In this document: positions 1 through 5,470 of the stretch, one piece after another | How positions within the stretch are numbered: position 1 is the first letter of the stretch | Layout: every line of letters starts with the position of its first letter | Assembly (NCBI GenBank): GCA_030154385.1 | Contig: JASKJZ010000196.1 | Coordinates: 1-5,470, forward strand | DNA: 5,470 nt | DNA from: Clostridiales bacterium | GTDB taxonomy: Bacteria > Bacillota_A > Clostridia > Lachnospirales > Lachnospiraceae | Reading direction: 5' to 3' | Translations under genes and position numbers: made by a program | The notes under the pieces: model-generated | Told to the model about the DNA's origin: nothing | The model's input: only the letters and a program-made list of their open reading frames with translations | Database searches by the model: none

Positions 1-1
1 A

Positions 2-1069
2 GAGCTAGAAGAAATAAAAGGAAAAGGATTTATTAAAATCTACAACATGAAAGAGTGGCTGACGCTCATTTATTTGGGGAAAGAGCTTCCTTCCAAAAGT
101 GAATTTGACATGGATTACGAGGAGTACATTCGTTCACTAAAGAAGGCAAATGAAATTACCGATGAAGAAGCTGTACTGCGTTTTCAGGATAAGACCAGTC
201 GTTTGGAATATGAAATTTCGAATTTATTTCAATATAATAATCGATTGATTCATGGGCAGATTATTACATTTGTTCCATTTTTGCAGGAAAGCTCTTTTGT
301 GACACAGATTGGCAAATCTTTTATAACGAATGAACGGGTGGAAGAGGCAATAAAAGCCATTCGGGCCATTGATTATAGCCTGTTTTACCGAGAAGAAGCC
401 TATGACAATGAGTCATTGGAAATTAGACGAGAATACGTGGTCAAAGAAATATTTCCGGATATTATTCTGTTTCCGGTGAGTGGGGAAAATGGCATTATGT
501 GGCAGGAGGTGAGCGGAAGAAAAAGGAATTCAAAGGGGCGCATTTTGCTTCCGTCATTTTCGATGGGAAATCTAAGAGATATTCTTATCAAAGTGTTTGG
601 ACGTTATCGTTGGGAATTATGCAGAACGATGCAAGGCTCTGCCTGGAATAATATCAAATACAAATCCTTGACCAGTGAATATATGGATTATATTCAGTTT
701 TACCGAAAGAATCGTGACCTTAGTGAGGACAAGAAGGAGCGCTTAAAAGCGCAAATACAAAAGAGCAGGAATAATTCCAAAGAAGTTTTTGTAATGGATT
801 ATGAAATATGGATCAGCTTTGAGTCGAAGGGAGCCATCCGTTTAAATAAAGTGGTACGGGAGATGCTAGCAACGTATTGTCCTCTTTCCAGAGAAATCCG
901 TGATAAACAAAGGGAGCAGCCTTTGTTTGCAGATGCAATGAGCCGTTTTCAGATGCAGCGGGCGAACAAAGTACGCGCATTAGAACTTTTAGTTCATAGT
1001 TTGGAAAAAAATGGGAAAGATGTTCCGTCTGAAATACAAAATACCCTGCTTTATTACAAAGAAGCATAA
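2..1069 (+). CDS. 5'-partial conserved hypothetical protein (C-terminal 355 residues)
   Basis: I do not recognise a domain with confidence. The reading frame is open from base 2, encoding ELEEIKGKGFIKIYN before the first ATG at 47. That ATG has no well-spaced ribosome binding site: the nearest purine-rich run lies about 18 bases upstream. I therefore read this as the C-terminal part of a longer protein. It is soluble, with no membrane segment, and rich in charged and aromatic residues. A Gly/Arg/Lys-rich segment (about bases 511-545, GRKRNSKGR) precedes a region rich in Trp, Tyr and Arg (about 595-720), and the C-terminus looks helical. I have a weak recollection of similar Lachnospiraceae proteins annotated as carrying an N-terminal cyclic-nucleotide-binding domain; nothing visible here confirms that. 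The stop lies 71 bases before the TPR gene, with no terminator hairpin between, so read-through into that gene is possible. Confidence 0.8.
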   Translation, partial: ELEEIKGKGFIKIYNMKEWLTLIYLGKELPSKSEFDMDYEEYIRSLKKANEITDEEAVLRFQDKTSRLEYEISNLFQYNNRLIHGQIITFVPFLQESSFVTQIGKSFITNERVEEAIKAIRAIDYSLFYREEAYDNESLEIRREYVVKEIFPDIILFPVSGENGIMWQEVSGRKRNSKGRILLPSFSMGNLRDILIKVFGRYRWELCRTMQGSAWNNIKYKSLTSEYMDYIQFYRKNRDLSEDKKERLKAQIQKSRNNSKEVFVMDYEIWISFESKGAIRLNKVVREMLATYCPLSREIRDKQREQPLFADAMSRFQMQRANKVRALELLVHSLEKNGKDVPSEIQNTLLYYKEA

Positions 1070-1075
1070 AAAAGA

Positions 1076-1104
1076 TTGAAAATGAAGCCAAGAGCGACTA
1101 CTAT
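1076..1104 (+). promoter_or_regulatory. putative sigma-A promoter for the TPR gene
   Basis: TTGAAA at 1076-1081 (5 of 6 to TTGACA) is followed after 17 bases by TACTAT at 1099-1104 (4 of 6 to TATAAT). Transcription would begin near 1111, giving a leader of about 30 bases before the ATG at 1141. The -10 box lies inside the palindrome at 1098-1109. Assigned by consensus matching only; the -10 is imperfect. Confidence 0.4.
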
Positions 1105-1109
1105 AGTAG
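1098..1109. repeat. perfect 12-bp palindrome CTACTATAGTAG
   Basis: CTACTATAGTAG reads identically on both strands and overlaps the putative -10 box of the TPR gene. The position would suit a dimeric repressor's operator. The stem is too short, has no loop, and is not followed by a T-run, so it is not a terminator. A palindrome this short can arise by chance in AT-rich DNA. Confidence 0.35.
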
Positions 1110-1140
1110 ATAGGAATTACGAGAAACAGGGGGATAAAGC

Positions 1141-2325
1141 ATGGGCAAGCTTGACAGTATGATAAAGTGCGCACAAGCGCGCAATTTACTGGAAGAAAAA
1201 CAGTTTCAAAAAGCAATCGATCTGGTAGAGCCTCTTGACATAGAGAAAGTGAAATCCATCATAGACTTAAAAACGATTGCACAGGTTTATATTGAATGTA
1301 AGCGATTTTTGGATGCCAGAGAGGTCTATTTGCTGATTTATGAAAAAATTAAATCAAGGAGTGTGCTGTATCATTTAGTTTATTTATCCGTAAAATGTGG
1401 ACAAGTTAAGGAAGCAGAAGCTTATTTTGCAAAATTCAAAGAAATTGGCGGTGAGGATGTTGATGTTTTAATCCTTGCATATTATATCGAAAAGGCGAAG
1501 GGCTCCAACCATTTAGAGCAAATCGAAAGTGTTCAAAAAATTTTGCATGTTGAATATTTGGAAGAGTGGGCTTATGAGCTTGCCAAGCTCTATCACAAGG
1601 AAGGTTTTGAAGCGGAATGTGTCGCAGAATGTGAAAAGATTGTACTTTGGTTTGGAGAAGGTATTATTGTGGAAAAGGCGATGCTTTTAAAATTGCATTA
1701 TGTGGAAGGAATTGATATCTCATCTCCAAAAGCAATTGGGGAGACAAGGAACATTTCGGCGGATTTAAAAATAGCAGCAGAGATAGCAAAAAGGCAGGAA
1801 GAAAATCATAATACCGAGCAAGAGGAAGTATATGAAGAGCAACAAGAAGATTTAGAAGAATACCAATTAGAACCTCAGCAGGGAATCGAAATGGAAGTCT
1901 CCATCGAAGAAAAAAAGCAGCAAATGATTCAAAGCATCGTCGCAGAGGCTCAAAAATCAAAGCAGATGCCTCATTTTCTACTAATTGGAAATGAGGATGA
2001 AAAAATAATGAGCATAATCAAGCCGTTGGCGAAAAATCTTTGCGAGGGCGGTGTCCTAAAGACATCAAAAATTGCGCGTATTTCAGCGGAGAAGTTAAAT
2101 GAAATTGATTTAGAAGAAAGAAAAGAACAGATTGATGGTACCTGTCTTTTGATCGAGAGGGCAAATCAGCTTTCCCTCGATTCTATGCAAAACATCTGTC
2201 AGTTGATGCGTCGGGCGCGCGTGCAGGTAGTAATTGGTTTTGTGGACGAGGAAGCCGAAATGCAAAAGCTGCTGTTACGCAATCGTAAAATAAAGACACT
2301 CATTAAATATGAACTCTATGTCTAA
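1141..2325 (+). CDS. TPR-type protein with a degenerate C-terminal AAA+ (CbxX/SpoVK-like) domain
   Basis: The 394-residue cytoplasmic protein starts at ATG 1141, 7 bases after a strong AGGGGG ribosome binding site (1128-1133). Residues about 1-190 are helical repeats of TPR character, such as ARNLLEEKQFQKAIDLVEP, and TPRs usually mediate protein contacts. Residues about 215-260 form a Glu/Gln-rich acidic linker. Residues about 275-394 resemble an AAA+ core of the CbxX/CfqX/SpoVK kind. FLLIGNEDEK (279-288) sits where Walker A should be but has no GKT. TCLLIERANQL (334-344) sits at Walker B with ER instead of DE. VVIGFVDEEAEMQKLL (363-378) resembles the 'VVxAGYxxEMxxLL' strand and helix. The chain ends where the lid subdomain would begin. 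ATP binding is therefore unlikely, and an adaptor or scaffold role is inferred. The pyrophosphatase gene begins 18 bases downstream, so an operon is likely. No specific partner is visible. Confidence 0.75.
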   Translation: MGKLDSMIKCAQARNLLEEKQFQKAIDLVEPLDIEKVKSIIDLKTIAQVYIECKRFLDAREVYLLIYEKIKSRSVLYHLVYLSVKCGQVKEAEAYFAKFKEIGGEDVDVLILAYYIEKAKGSNHLEQIESVQKILHVEYLEEWAYELAKLYHKEGFEAECVAECEKIVLWFGEGIIVEKAMLLKLHYVEGIDISSPKAIGETRNISADLKIAAEIAKRQEENHNTEQEEVYEEQQEDLEEYQLEPQQGIEMEVSIEEKKQQMIQSIVAEAQKSKQMPHFLLIGNEDEKIMSIIKPLAKNLCEGGVLKTSKIARISAEKLNEIDLEERKEQIDGTCLLIERANQLSLDSMQNICQLMRRARVQVVIGFVDEEAEMQKLLLRNRKIKTLIKYELYV

Positions 2326-2343
2326 GAGTTTGGGGAGCGCGAT

Positions 2344-4002
2344 ATGAAAGAAGAGAGAAAAAATAAAGTATATGTGGTCGGGCATAAAAACCCGGATACC
2401 GATTCCATATGTTCTGCAATTGCTTATGCGTATTTAAAAGAAAAAATAACCGGCGGACTCTTTCAGGCAATGCGCGCTGGGGAAGTAAATCAAGAAACGG
2501 CGTTTGTCTTACATTATTTTGAGGTAAAAGAACCAAAGCTGATTAAAGATGTTTATACACAGGTAAAGGATGTAGAGTTTCGCCATATTGAAGGTGCCTT
2601 AAGCAATATCTCCCTAAAAAAGGCATGGGAGAGGATGCGCGCGGAAAAGGCAAACACACTTCCGGTTGTGAATAAGAGCCGCGGACTAGAAGGACTTATT
2701 ACGATTAGTGATATTGCAAAGTCTTATATGGAGGTCTATGATAACCAAATCATTGGCACGGCCAGAACCCCGTATCGCAATGTGATTGAGACACTAGAGG
2801 GTGAGCTGGTGGTTGGAAATGAACATGCTCTAATAACAGATGGAAAGGTGTTGGTCGCGGCGGCAAACCCAGATTTAATGGAAAGCTATATCGAAAAGAA
2901 TGATATTGTCATCCTGGGGAATCGCTATGAATCACAGCTTTGCGCGATTGAAATGGAGGCAAGCTGTATTATTGTATGTGATGGAGCGACGGTATCCTAT
3001 ACGATTACAAAGCTAGCAGAGGCGAAGGGCTGTACCATTATTAAAACGCCGTTCGACACGTTTACAGCCTCGCGTCTTATGAACCAGAGCATGCCAATTC
3101 ACTTTTTTATGAAAAGCAAGGATTTGGTCTCGTTTAATGAAGATGATCGAATCGAAGAAATCCGCGATATTATGGCAAAGATGCGATTTCGGGATTTCCC
3201 GATTTTGGATGATAATGGTAAATTTGTCGGCATGATTTCTAGAAGAAATTTTTTGGATGCCAAACGGAAACAGATTATATTAGTGGATCATAATGAACGG
3301 TCACAGTCGGTAGAGGGAATTGAGGATGCCGAGTTATTAGAAATTATCGATCACCACCGTTTGGGTGGTATTCAGACGATGAATCCGGTCTTTTTTCGAA
3401 ATCAGCCATTGGGATGCACCGCAACGATTGTATACCAGATGTATCAGGAGAATGGGATTGAGATTCCAAAGCATATTGCAGGGCTTTTGTGCTCCGCAAT
3501 CTTATCGGATACCTTAGTGTATCGATCTCCGACTTGTACCAATGCAGATCAACAGGCGGCAGAAGTACTTTCTAAAATTGCAGGGATTGATGTCAACCGC
3601 TATGCAAAGGAGATGTTTGCTGCGGGTAGTAATCTTCGAAATAAAAAGGAAGAGGAGATATTTCATCAAGATTATAAGGTGTTTACCCATGGTGAGATAT
3701 TACTTGGAGTTGGACAGATTAATGCGTTGGACGGCGACGAGTTAGAAGAAATGAAGGACAGGCTTTATGAATATATGAAGCGTACCTTGCAAGAACACAA
3801 GGTTTCCATGCTGTTTTTTATGTTAACCAATATTTTAGAAGAGTCCACGACACTTTTATTTTATGGAGAGGGTGCAAAAGAGCTGGTAGAGCATGCATTT
3901 GACCATAAGAATCCAGAGCAAGGGATTAAGCTAGAAAGAGTCGTTTCCAGAAAAAAACAGCTCATTCCAGCTCTTATGCTTGCACTGCGGCAAGAAAATT
4001 AA
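2344..4002 (+). CDS. manganese-dependent inorganic pyrophosphatase, family II, with CBS-DRTGG-CBS insert
   Basis: This cytoplasmic DHH-family enzyme hydrolyses pyrophosphate to two phosphates, pulling biosynthetic reactions forward. The N-terminal DHH part has the metal motif HKNPDTD (H14, D18, D20). The regulatory insert holds CBS1 at about 70-130, a DRTGG domain at about 135-245 (ending PFDTFTASRLMNQ) and CBS2 at about 248-305. The DHH domain then resumes with D315 in VDHNE, the DHH motif (D336, H337, H338) and D389 in LSDT. The DHHA2 domain (about 425-550) ends with the substrate-binding SRKKQ (535-539). All expected catalytic residues are present, and 552 residues is normal for this subclass. 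In characterised CBS-PPases, such as that of Clostridium perfringens, AMP and ADP inhibit and diadenosine polyphosphates activate; the same is inferred here. The start has GGGGAG at 2332-2337, 6 bases upstream. It probably shares a transcript with the TPR gene. Confidence 0.95.
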   Translation: MKEERKNKVYVVGHKNPDTDSICSAIAYAYLKEKITGGLFQAMRAGEVNQETAFVLHYFEVKEPKLIKDVYTQVKDVEFRHIEGALSNISLKKAWERMRAEKANTLPVVNKSRGLEGLITISDIAKSYMEVYDNQIIGTARTPYRNVIETLEGELVVGNEHALITDGKVLVAAANPDLMESYIEKNDIVILGNRYESQLCAIEMEASCIIVCDGATVSYTITKLAEAKGCTIIKTPFDTFTASRLMNQSMPIHFFMKSKDLVSFNEDDRIEEIRDIMAKMRFRDFPILDDNGKFVGMISRRNFLDAKRKQIILVDHNERSQSVEGIEDAELLEIIDHHRLGGIQTMNPVFFRNQPLGCTATIVYQMYQENGIEIPKHIAGLLCSAILSDTLVYRSPTCTNADQQAAEVLSKIAGIDVNRYAKEMFAAGSNLRNKKEEEIFHQDYKVFTHGEILLGVGQINALDGDELEEMKDRLYEYMKRTLQEHKVSMLFFMLTNILEESTTLLFYGEGAKELVEHAFDHKNPEQGIKLERVVSRKKQLIPALMLALRQEN

Positions 4003-4011
4003 TGGATCAGA

Positions 4012-4353
4012 TTAGTCAATTTTAAATTGAATGCGTACAGGGCTTTTTAGGTTATTACCACCCTTTGATTTTACTGCCGTTGTGATGTTTAGGGTGTAAG
4101 ATTGGTGCTGGGCATACGCCTCCAAGGGTTCAATTTCAATAATATTATTCAACGTATCATAGTGAATAGAGGTCTGTAGGGGCTGTTTTTCCATATCCGT
4201 CACATATAGGTTTACATTGTTGACAGTTCTTGGATCAAGGGGTGTGTTAAATTTTACCTTCCACATGAACTTTCCCGTACGAAATTTTAATGTTTGTTTT
4301 ACTTTATCTTCCATGCCTTCGGATACGTTTTCGATATCTAAATATTTTGGCAT
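4012..4353 (-). CDS. small single-domain Ig-like (Big_5/SbsA-type) protein
   Basis: I chose the ATG at 4353 (MPKYLDIE, 113 residues) because GAGGT (4365-4361) lies 7 bases upstream. The ATG at 4359 is only 1 base from it, and a start at 4419 would lie upstream of the promoter. Residues about 20-113 match the pattern of a bacterial Ig-like domain 5: a WKVKFNTPLDPRTVNNVNLYVTD segment at the start (about 31-53), IIEIEPLEAYAQHQSYTLNI in the middle, and VKSKGGNNLKSPVRIQF at the end. Such domains normally occur in long secreted or S-layer proteins. Here it is nearly the whole protein, with no signal peptide, membrane segment or sorting motif, so it should be cytoplasmic unless exported by another route. 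Function is unknown. The gene is convergent with the pyrophosphatase (9-base gap) and divergent from the flavin reductase. Confidence 0.8.
   Translation of the reverse strand: MPKYLDIENVSEGMEDKVKQTLKFRTGKFMWKVKFNTPLDPRTVNNVNLYVTDMEKQPLQTSIHYDTLNNIIEIEPLEAYAQHQSYTLNITTAVKSKGGNNLKSPVRIQFKID
4017..4029. repeat. short AT-rich inverted repeat at the convergent gene ends
   Basis: CAATTT-T-AAATTG lies 15 bases after the pyrophosphatase stop codon and inside the last codons of the minus-strand gene. It is the only symmetric element near the convergent junction. It has only one G-C pair per arm and no real loop, so it is a poor candidate for an intrinsic terminator. Confidence 0.2.
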
Positions 4354-4360
4354 AATCATC

Positions 4361-4365
4361 ACCTC
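4361..4365 (-). promoter_or_regulatory. ribosome binding site deciding the start of the Ig-like gene
   Basis: On the minus strand GAGGT is read 7 bases before ATG 4353 and only 1 base before ATG 4359. The spacing selects the 113-residue MPKYLDIE start over the two longer alternatives. Confidence 0.7.
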
Positions 4366-4380
4366 GTTTTTGTTATAGTA

Positions 4381-4409
4381 ATTATAATATGGGTTGGATA
4401 AAAACGCAA
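4381..4409 (-). promoter_or_regulatory. sigma-A promoter of the Ig-like gene
   Basis: Read on the minus strand, TTGCGT (4409-4404) is followed after exactly 17 bases by a perfect TATAAT (4386-4381). Transcription would begin near 4374, giving a leader of about 20 bases that holds the ribosome binding site. The -35 keeps the key TTG. This also rules out a translation start at 4419, which would lie upstream of the promoter. Confidence 0.6.
4383..4388 (+). promoter_or_regulatory. candidate -10 box for the flavin reductase transcript
   Basis: A perfect TATAAT lies on the plus strand within the symmetric octamer ATTATAAT (4381-4388), overlapping the minus-strand -10. No good -35 lies at 16-19 bases upstream (CACCTC at the 17-base position) and there is no extended -10 TG. 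Plus-strand initiation here would be weak or need an activator, but no better promoter is visible in the 90-base intergenic region. Confidence 0.3.
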
Positions 4410-4443
4410 TCCATAGCAAATCAACCGATGGAGAAAATCATAT

Positions 4444-5031
4444 ATGAAAAGCAAAGAGTTTTGGAAACCAGGAAATATGCTGTATCCACTCCCAGCGGTC
4501 ATGGTAAGCTGCAAGGAGGGGGAAAATCCTCCCAATATTATAACAGTAGCCTGGACAGGCACGGTTTGTACCAATCCAGCTATGGTGTATATATCGGTAC
4601 GACCAGAACGGTATTCTTACCCCATTATAAAGAATTCGGGAGAATTTGTCATCAATCTGACGACAAAAAAGCTTGCAAAGGCAACAGATTTTTGTGGAGT
4701 TCGATCGGGCAGAGAGGTCGATAAGTTTCAAAAACTAGGGTTAACACCGATTCCAGGAGAGAAAGTAAAGGCTCCTTATATCGAAGAGTGTCCAGTTAAC
4801 ATAGAATGTAGGGTAGAGAATATTCTGGAACTGGGTTCTCATCATATGATTCTTGCAGCAGTGGTTGGAGTGCATGTAGATCCAAGCTATCTTGATGCAA
4901 AGGGAAGATTTGATTTGAACCGTTCGGGGCTTTTGGCATATTCTCATGGTGAGTATTTTGACCTTGGCGAAAAGCTTGGTACCTTTGGGTATTCCGTCAG
5001 AGAGAAGGGCAAGAAGAAAAAAAGGAGGTAG
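4444..5031 (+). CDS. flavin reductase family protein (flavoredoxin-like, FMN-binding split barrel)
   Basis: The 195-residue soluble protein is a complete split-barrel flavoprotein; 180-200 residues is normal. PLPAVMVSC (15-23) starts the barrel. NIITVAWTGTVCTNPAMVYISV (31-52) and the following PERYSYPIIKNSGEFVINL (54-72) carry the typical FMN-phosphate-binding pattern. CGVRSGREVDKF (84-95) and the GSHHMILAAVVGVHVD strand (131-146) complete the fold. It ends HGEYFDLGEKLGTFGYSVR, typical of the clostridial subgroup. Members bind FMN and act as NAD(P)H:flavin reductases or small electron carriers; the partner here is not visible. GGAGAA (4430-4435) lies 8 bases before the ATG. The protein ends in a very basic KGKKKKRR tail, partly because the last codons double as the next gene's ribosome binding site. 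It is likely co-transcribed with the ATPase gene, 4 bases downstream. Confidence 0.9.
   Translation: MKSKEFWKPGNMLYPLPAVMVSCKEGENPPNIITVAWTGTVCTNPAMVYISVRPERYSYPIIKNSGEFVINLTTKKLAKATDFCGVRSGREVDKFQKLGLTPIPGEKVKAPYIEECPVNIECRVENILELGSHHMILAAVVGVHVDPSYLDAKGRFDLNRSGLLAYSHGEYFDLGEKLGTFGYSVREKGKKKKRR
5022..5029 (+). promoter_or_regulatory. ribosome binding site overlapping the flavin reductase stop codon
   Basis: AAGGAGGT, near-perfectly complementary to the 16S anti-Shine-Dalgarno, lies 6 bases before ATG 5036. Its final T is the first base of the upstream TAG. This supports ATG 5036 as a genuine start and suggests translational coupling of the two genes. Confidence 0.8.
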
Positions 5032-5035
5032 CGAT

Positions 5036-5470
5036 ATGAAAATCAGTTACTTACACATAAGGAATTTTAAATCGATTCGAGATCTCGAGATTTCAGATGT
5101 AGAGAATGCCTTGATTCTTGTGGGAAAGAATAACACTGGTAAAACAGCAGTTATTGATGCAATACGAATGGTCTGCGGTGATTATGCGGTGACAAAATAT
5201 GATTATTTGGAGTCGGATAAAAGCATTTCGGTTGAAATGACGGTTGATTTTGAAGAGGAGGATTTGCTCCTTTACTACAGCATGGGGCTGGTTAGTAAAT
5301 ACAAAAAGTATGAACTGTGGGTAAAGGATTTTATGGCGAAGCTGCCCTCCTTCCAAGAGGGAAAGATAACCGTATATTATACGGTAAATAACGAAGGTTA
5401 CGAAAAATACAGCGATGGAATCAAGAAAAATAATCCTTATATAAAAAGCATTCTTCCAAAGCTTTATCAT
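5036..5470 (+). CDS. 3'-partial P-loop ATPase of the RecF/SMC/OLD type (N-terminal 145 residues)
   Basis: The frame is open from ATG 5036 to the window edge. The N-terminus MKISYLHIRNFKSIRDLEI is the classic first strand of ABC-type ATPases that act on DNA (RecF, SMC, OLD nucleases). VGKNNTGKTAVIDAIR (29-44) is the Walker A motif, GxxxxGKT with G30, K36 and T37, followed by the usual helix. Residues about 64-80 (ISVEMTVDFEEEDLLLY) fit the next strands of such ATPases, which in OLD proteins read 'VxVxLxF'. Signature, Walker B and any Toprim nuclease domain would lie beyond the window. An OLD-family ATP-dependent endonuclease is my best guess; a solitary AAA ATPase with another effector is the alternative. 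The start is set by a strong ribosome binding site. The overlap with the flavin reductase end suggests co-expression, though no functional link is evident. Confidence 0.85.
   Translation, partial: MKISYLHIRNFKSIRDLEISDVENALILVGKNNTGKTAVIDAIRMVCGDYAVTKYDYLESDKSISVEMTVDFEEEDLLLYYSMGLVSKYKKYELWVKDFMAKLPSFQEGKITVYYTVNNEGYEKYSDGIKKNNPYIKSILPKLYH

Noticed and set aside
47..1069. A complete 340-residue protein starting at ATG 47
   Set aside because: The frame is open to the window edge with plausible protein sequence, and ATG 47 has no properly spaced ribosome binding site, so it is more likely an internal methionine.
813..1216. Minus-strand open frames spanning the first intergenic region
   Set aside because: They are Phe/Leu/Cys-rich translations typical of antisense to purine-rich coding DNA, with no ribosome binding sites or recognisable domains.
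3542..3745. Plus-strand open frame of 67 codons within the pyrophosphatase
   Set aside because: It is an alternate-frame shadow of a gene whose catalytic motifs are all intact in the main frame.
4017..4029. Bidirectional terminator at the convergent junction
   Set aside because: The inverted repeat CAATTT-T-AAATTG is nearly all A-T with no loop, so it would not form a stable terminator hairpin.
4354..4419. N-terminal extension of the Ig-like protein (MLWIAFLSNPYYNYYNKNEVMI) as a possible signal or membrane segment
   Set aside because: It is encoded upstream of the promoter -10 and through the ribosome binding site; the ATG at 4353 has correct spacing, so the extension is not translated.
4389..4724. 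Overlapping plus-strand open frame of 111 codons
   Set aside because: It lies out of frame inside the well-supported flavin reductase gene, has no ribosome binding site and gives no recognisable protein pattern.
5093..5470. Minus-strand open frame of 125 codons running from the window edge
   Set aside because: It is antisense to the P-loop ATPase gene, whose strong ribosome binding site and Walker A motif show the real coding strand.
5036..5470. Firm assignment as GajA of a Gabija defence system
   Set aside because: Only the generic ATPase N-terminus is visible; neither the Toprim domain nor a helicase partner can be seen in this window.

Overview
The window is low-GC, purine-rich on the coding strand, with strong Shine-Dalgarno sites ahead of its genes. 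It suggests an anaerobic member of the Clostridia, most likely a Lachnospiraceae-type gut organism. The arguments are a family II pyrophosphatase carrying the CBS-DRTGG-CBS insert, a flavoredoxin-type flavin reductase, and small conserved proteins of the kind found in that group. This taxonomic call is inference from gene content; there is no rRNA in the window.

Left part (1-4002, plus strand). The window opens inside a gene of unknown function whose start lies upstream. A 71-base gap with a plausible sigma-A promoter and a perfect 12-bp palindrome follows. Next comes a TPR-type protein whose C-terminal third resembles an AAA+ domain of the CbxX/SpoVK type that has lost its nucleotide-binding motifs. 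Eighteen bases later starts a complete 552-residue manganese-dependent inorganic pyrophosphatase with a nucleotide-sensing regulatory insert. The TPR gene and the pyrophosphatase gene are probably co-transcribed.

Right part (4003-5470). A 113-residue single-domain Ig-like (Big_5/SbsA-like) protein without a signal peptide lies on the minus strand, convergent with the pyrophosphatase across only 9 bases. Back-to-back with it, across a 90-base divergent promoter region containing a symmetric ATTATAAT element, lies a flavin reductase family gene. Its stop codon overlaps the ribosome binding site of a last gene, the N-terminal 145 residues of a P-loop ATPase of the RecF/SMC/OLD type that runs off the window.

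Most of this is ordinary chromosomal gene content. I see no CRISPR array, tRNA, rRNA, insertion sequence or riboswitch. The points most worth a second look are the degenerate AAA+ domain, the uncharacterised 5' partial protein, the truncated OLD-like ATPase, the cytoplasmic Ig-like domain and the symmetric divergent promoter.
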